From contig NZ_JADQDR010000008.1 in assembly GCF_015694705.1 (NCBI RefSeq), positions 186,001 through 250,000 of the forward strand: 64,000 nt of DNA. Direction: 5' to 3'. Shown here piece after piece: positions 63,801 to 64,000 of this stretch; the first letter of the stretch is position 1; each line of letters starts with the position of its first letter. The notes beneath the pieces are model-generated. The model was not told where the DNA came from and did no database searches. It worked only from the letters and a program-made list of their open reading frames with translations. Source of the stretch: Pontibacter rufus (GTDB taxonomy: Bacteria > Bacteroidota > Bacteroidia > Cytophagales > Hymenobacteraceae). The translations under genes and the position numbers were made by a program.

Positions 63801-64000
63801 AGTATTACGTGGTCTCTGGCAAAAGGCAGGAGAGGGTAACAACGAACCTTGGGCACAAGAAATCATCAGAGCTTTTGGCTTTAAAACAAGAACAGGGTAT
63901 AGCCATGACGATGGTAGTATAGATGGTAACACTATAGTGCCAAATTCGGATGAAATCATAACCCCTTTCTTTGTAAAAGCAGATCCAAGCAAGGACATTA
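60832..64000 (+). CDS. Large secreted multi-domain protein with 149-residue repeats (3' end outside window)
   Basis: The frame opens with ATG at 60832 and stays open to the window's end, 1056 codons, so the C-terminus is missing. A signal peptide (MLIMGLIAGLQLLSFAFAPG) precedes three 149-residue repeats (about 62-502). Next come a BACON-like beta domain (about 503-605; SLSFTTTSLNYTAVQGGT), a malectin-like domain (about 608-760; VNINFQLASTSTPSGYTADA, YGWLDAATGQ), an OmpL47/Ig-like domain (about 770-860; QNEVLVTINASDTGGSGLAS) and a further beta domain. It should be a surface protein or adhesin, perhaps glycan-binding, and probably ends with a T9SS domain in the part not seen; this last is inference. 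Confidence 0.85.
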   Translation, partial: MNKIYTYSSCSRKSLAMLIMGLIAGLQLLSFAFAPGAAAYSTEYRKSNNITTIAQPAEAAALITNVSASSGKSYVVTDLATGKLMYTDRTYQITSVPSALTGATLIETANDDKKSTSSSLLSFDLSEQSTIYVAYDPRATTLPSWLSGWQKLTDKLGVDDSQISSMVLYSKTFDAGEVTLGGNLASPAKGAETNYLIIAKQTAITPASTGLVTDVSASSGKNYVVTELAAGKLMYTDRTYKITTVPSSLTGATLIETANDDKKSTSTSLLSFNLSEQSVVYVAYDPRGTTLPSWLSGWQKLTDKLGVDDSQISNMDLYSKTFAAGEVVLGGNLASPAKGAQTNYLVIAKQTATPPTSTALVTGVVASSGKKYVVTDLAAGKLMYTDRTYKITTVPSVLTSATLIQTANDDKYNTSTSLLSFNLSEQSVVYVAYDPRGTTLPGWLSGWQKLTDRLGVDDSQISNMDLYSMSFPAGKVSLGGNLASPAKGAANNYLVIAKREDVAVKSLSFTTTSLNYTAVQGGTVSAQSTQLSASQGTPTITLSKTSATWLTLPNAGLGTVTFGSSNISTNLTPGTYQATVTASADGYTSASLRITLTVTAPPASSSEVNINFQLASTSTPSGYTADAGQAYSSARGYGWLDAATGQPKDITASMRQRSGTDELRLRTFAQMQDTPSSWEYAVPNGMYNVTVSAGDPSYFDSKHQVNVEGIPAISGFVPSSTEKYRSGTVTVEVKDGKLTIDAAGGQNTKLNYALISPSTAGSDDIAPIATVKLSGTLQSEGVYQNEVLVTINASDTGGSGLASVQYSLNSGAYTAYSAPIRITAVGNYTIRAKATDRSGNVTVSDVTSFSIEKAAASNTYMFVENADKFPALDEMTFSLIQIPWRRDNGDGTYTAYNANHNQVKLKISNKGKGTLIVSDLALSNNNAWKIESLNGAAYDASAATPFSVGPGASAVAVIEFIAKDQATRVKVLNDTLYIHSNDDLAPFKKVVLRGLWQKAGEGNNEPWAQEIIRAFGFKTRTGYSHDDGSIDGNTIVPNSDEIITPFFVKADPSKDI
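61015..62337 (+). repeat. Three tandem copies of the 447-base (149-residue) repeat
   Basis: Copies start at 61015, 61462 and 61909, each 447 bases apart, the same period as in the gene upstream. Long stretches of the DNA (for example around CTGGCTGAGCGGCTGGCAGA) are nearly identical between copies and between the two genes. Confidence 0.93.

Noticed and set aside
1..64000. rRNA, tRNA or integrated phage/plasmid genes
   Set aside because: None of the conserved sequences or gene types were found on either strand.

Overview
The window reads as chromosome from a Bacteroidota bacterium, most likely Cytophagales/Hymenobacteraceae (Pontibacter-like; this genus call is inference). Evidence: a SusC/SusD/SusE outer-membrane system, two proteins that carry or probably carry type IX secretion (T9SS) C-terminal domains, a SusR/DUF6377-type regulator, promoters of the Bacteroidota TTTG / TAnnTTTG type, and mostly no Shine-Dalgarno sequences. 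No rRNA, tRNA, transposase, integrase or CRISPR array was seen.

Layout. 1-1800: an edge-truncated DUF4126 membrane protein, an EcsC-family protein and a carrier-protein-like gene that lacks the phosphopantetheine serine. 1887-8270: a GbsR/MarR regulator followed by TolC, membrane-fusion and RND pump genes, probably one operon, with a MITE-like inverted repeat between the last two. 8667-13083: a small Rof-like protein, a thioesterase, the wreck of a type IIG restriction-modification gene between palindromic repeats, a membrane protein and a lipoprotein esterase. 13695-19360: a cold-shock protein, two Tat-type ferritin-like proteins, a CDF metal transporter, a thioredoxin, a yeast-type cytosine deaminase and small unknowns. 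20061-24793: a GH92 alpha-mannosidase, a phosphomannose-isomerase-like cupin, a small STAS-like protein and a ferredoxin-type reductase.

25042-50538 is one long minus-strand carbohydrate region. In transcription order: T9SS alpha-amylase, GH5-like secreted hydrolase, GH2 beta-galactosidase, galK, galT, a vSGLT-like sodium/sugar symporter, SusR-like regulator, SusC, SusD, SusE, GH31 alpha-glucosidase, SusA-like GH13. Starch would be cut at the surface, imported by SusCD and finished in the periplasm, while galactose freed by GH2 would enter through the symporter and the Leloir enzymes. The functions are inferred from families and order.

50946-56705: manganese catalase with a DsbA-like protein, a ClC channel with CBS domains, a receiver-only response regulator, a phospholipase C/P1-nuclease-type enzyme and TatA. 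57226-64000: two adjacent large secreted proteins that share a 149-residue repeat, five copies in all; the second runs off the right edge.

Window-wide, the heptamer AAGTATA/TATACTT is strongly over-represented in both coding and non-coding DNA, and a family of nested palindromes sits in intergenic gaps. The best leads are the heptamer, the orphaned nuclease domain of the type IIG gene, the serine-less carrier protein, the 149-residue repeats and the strong Shine-Dalgarno sites on stress genes.
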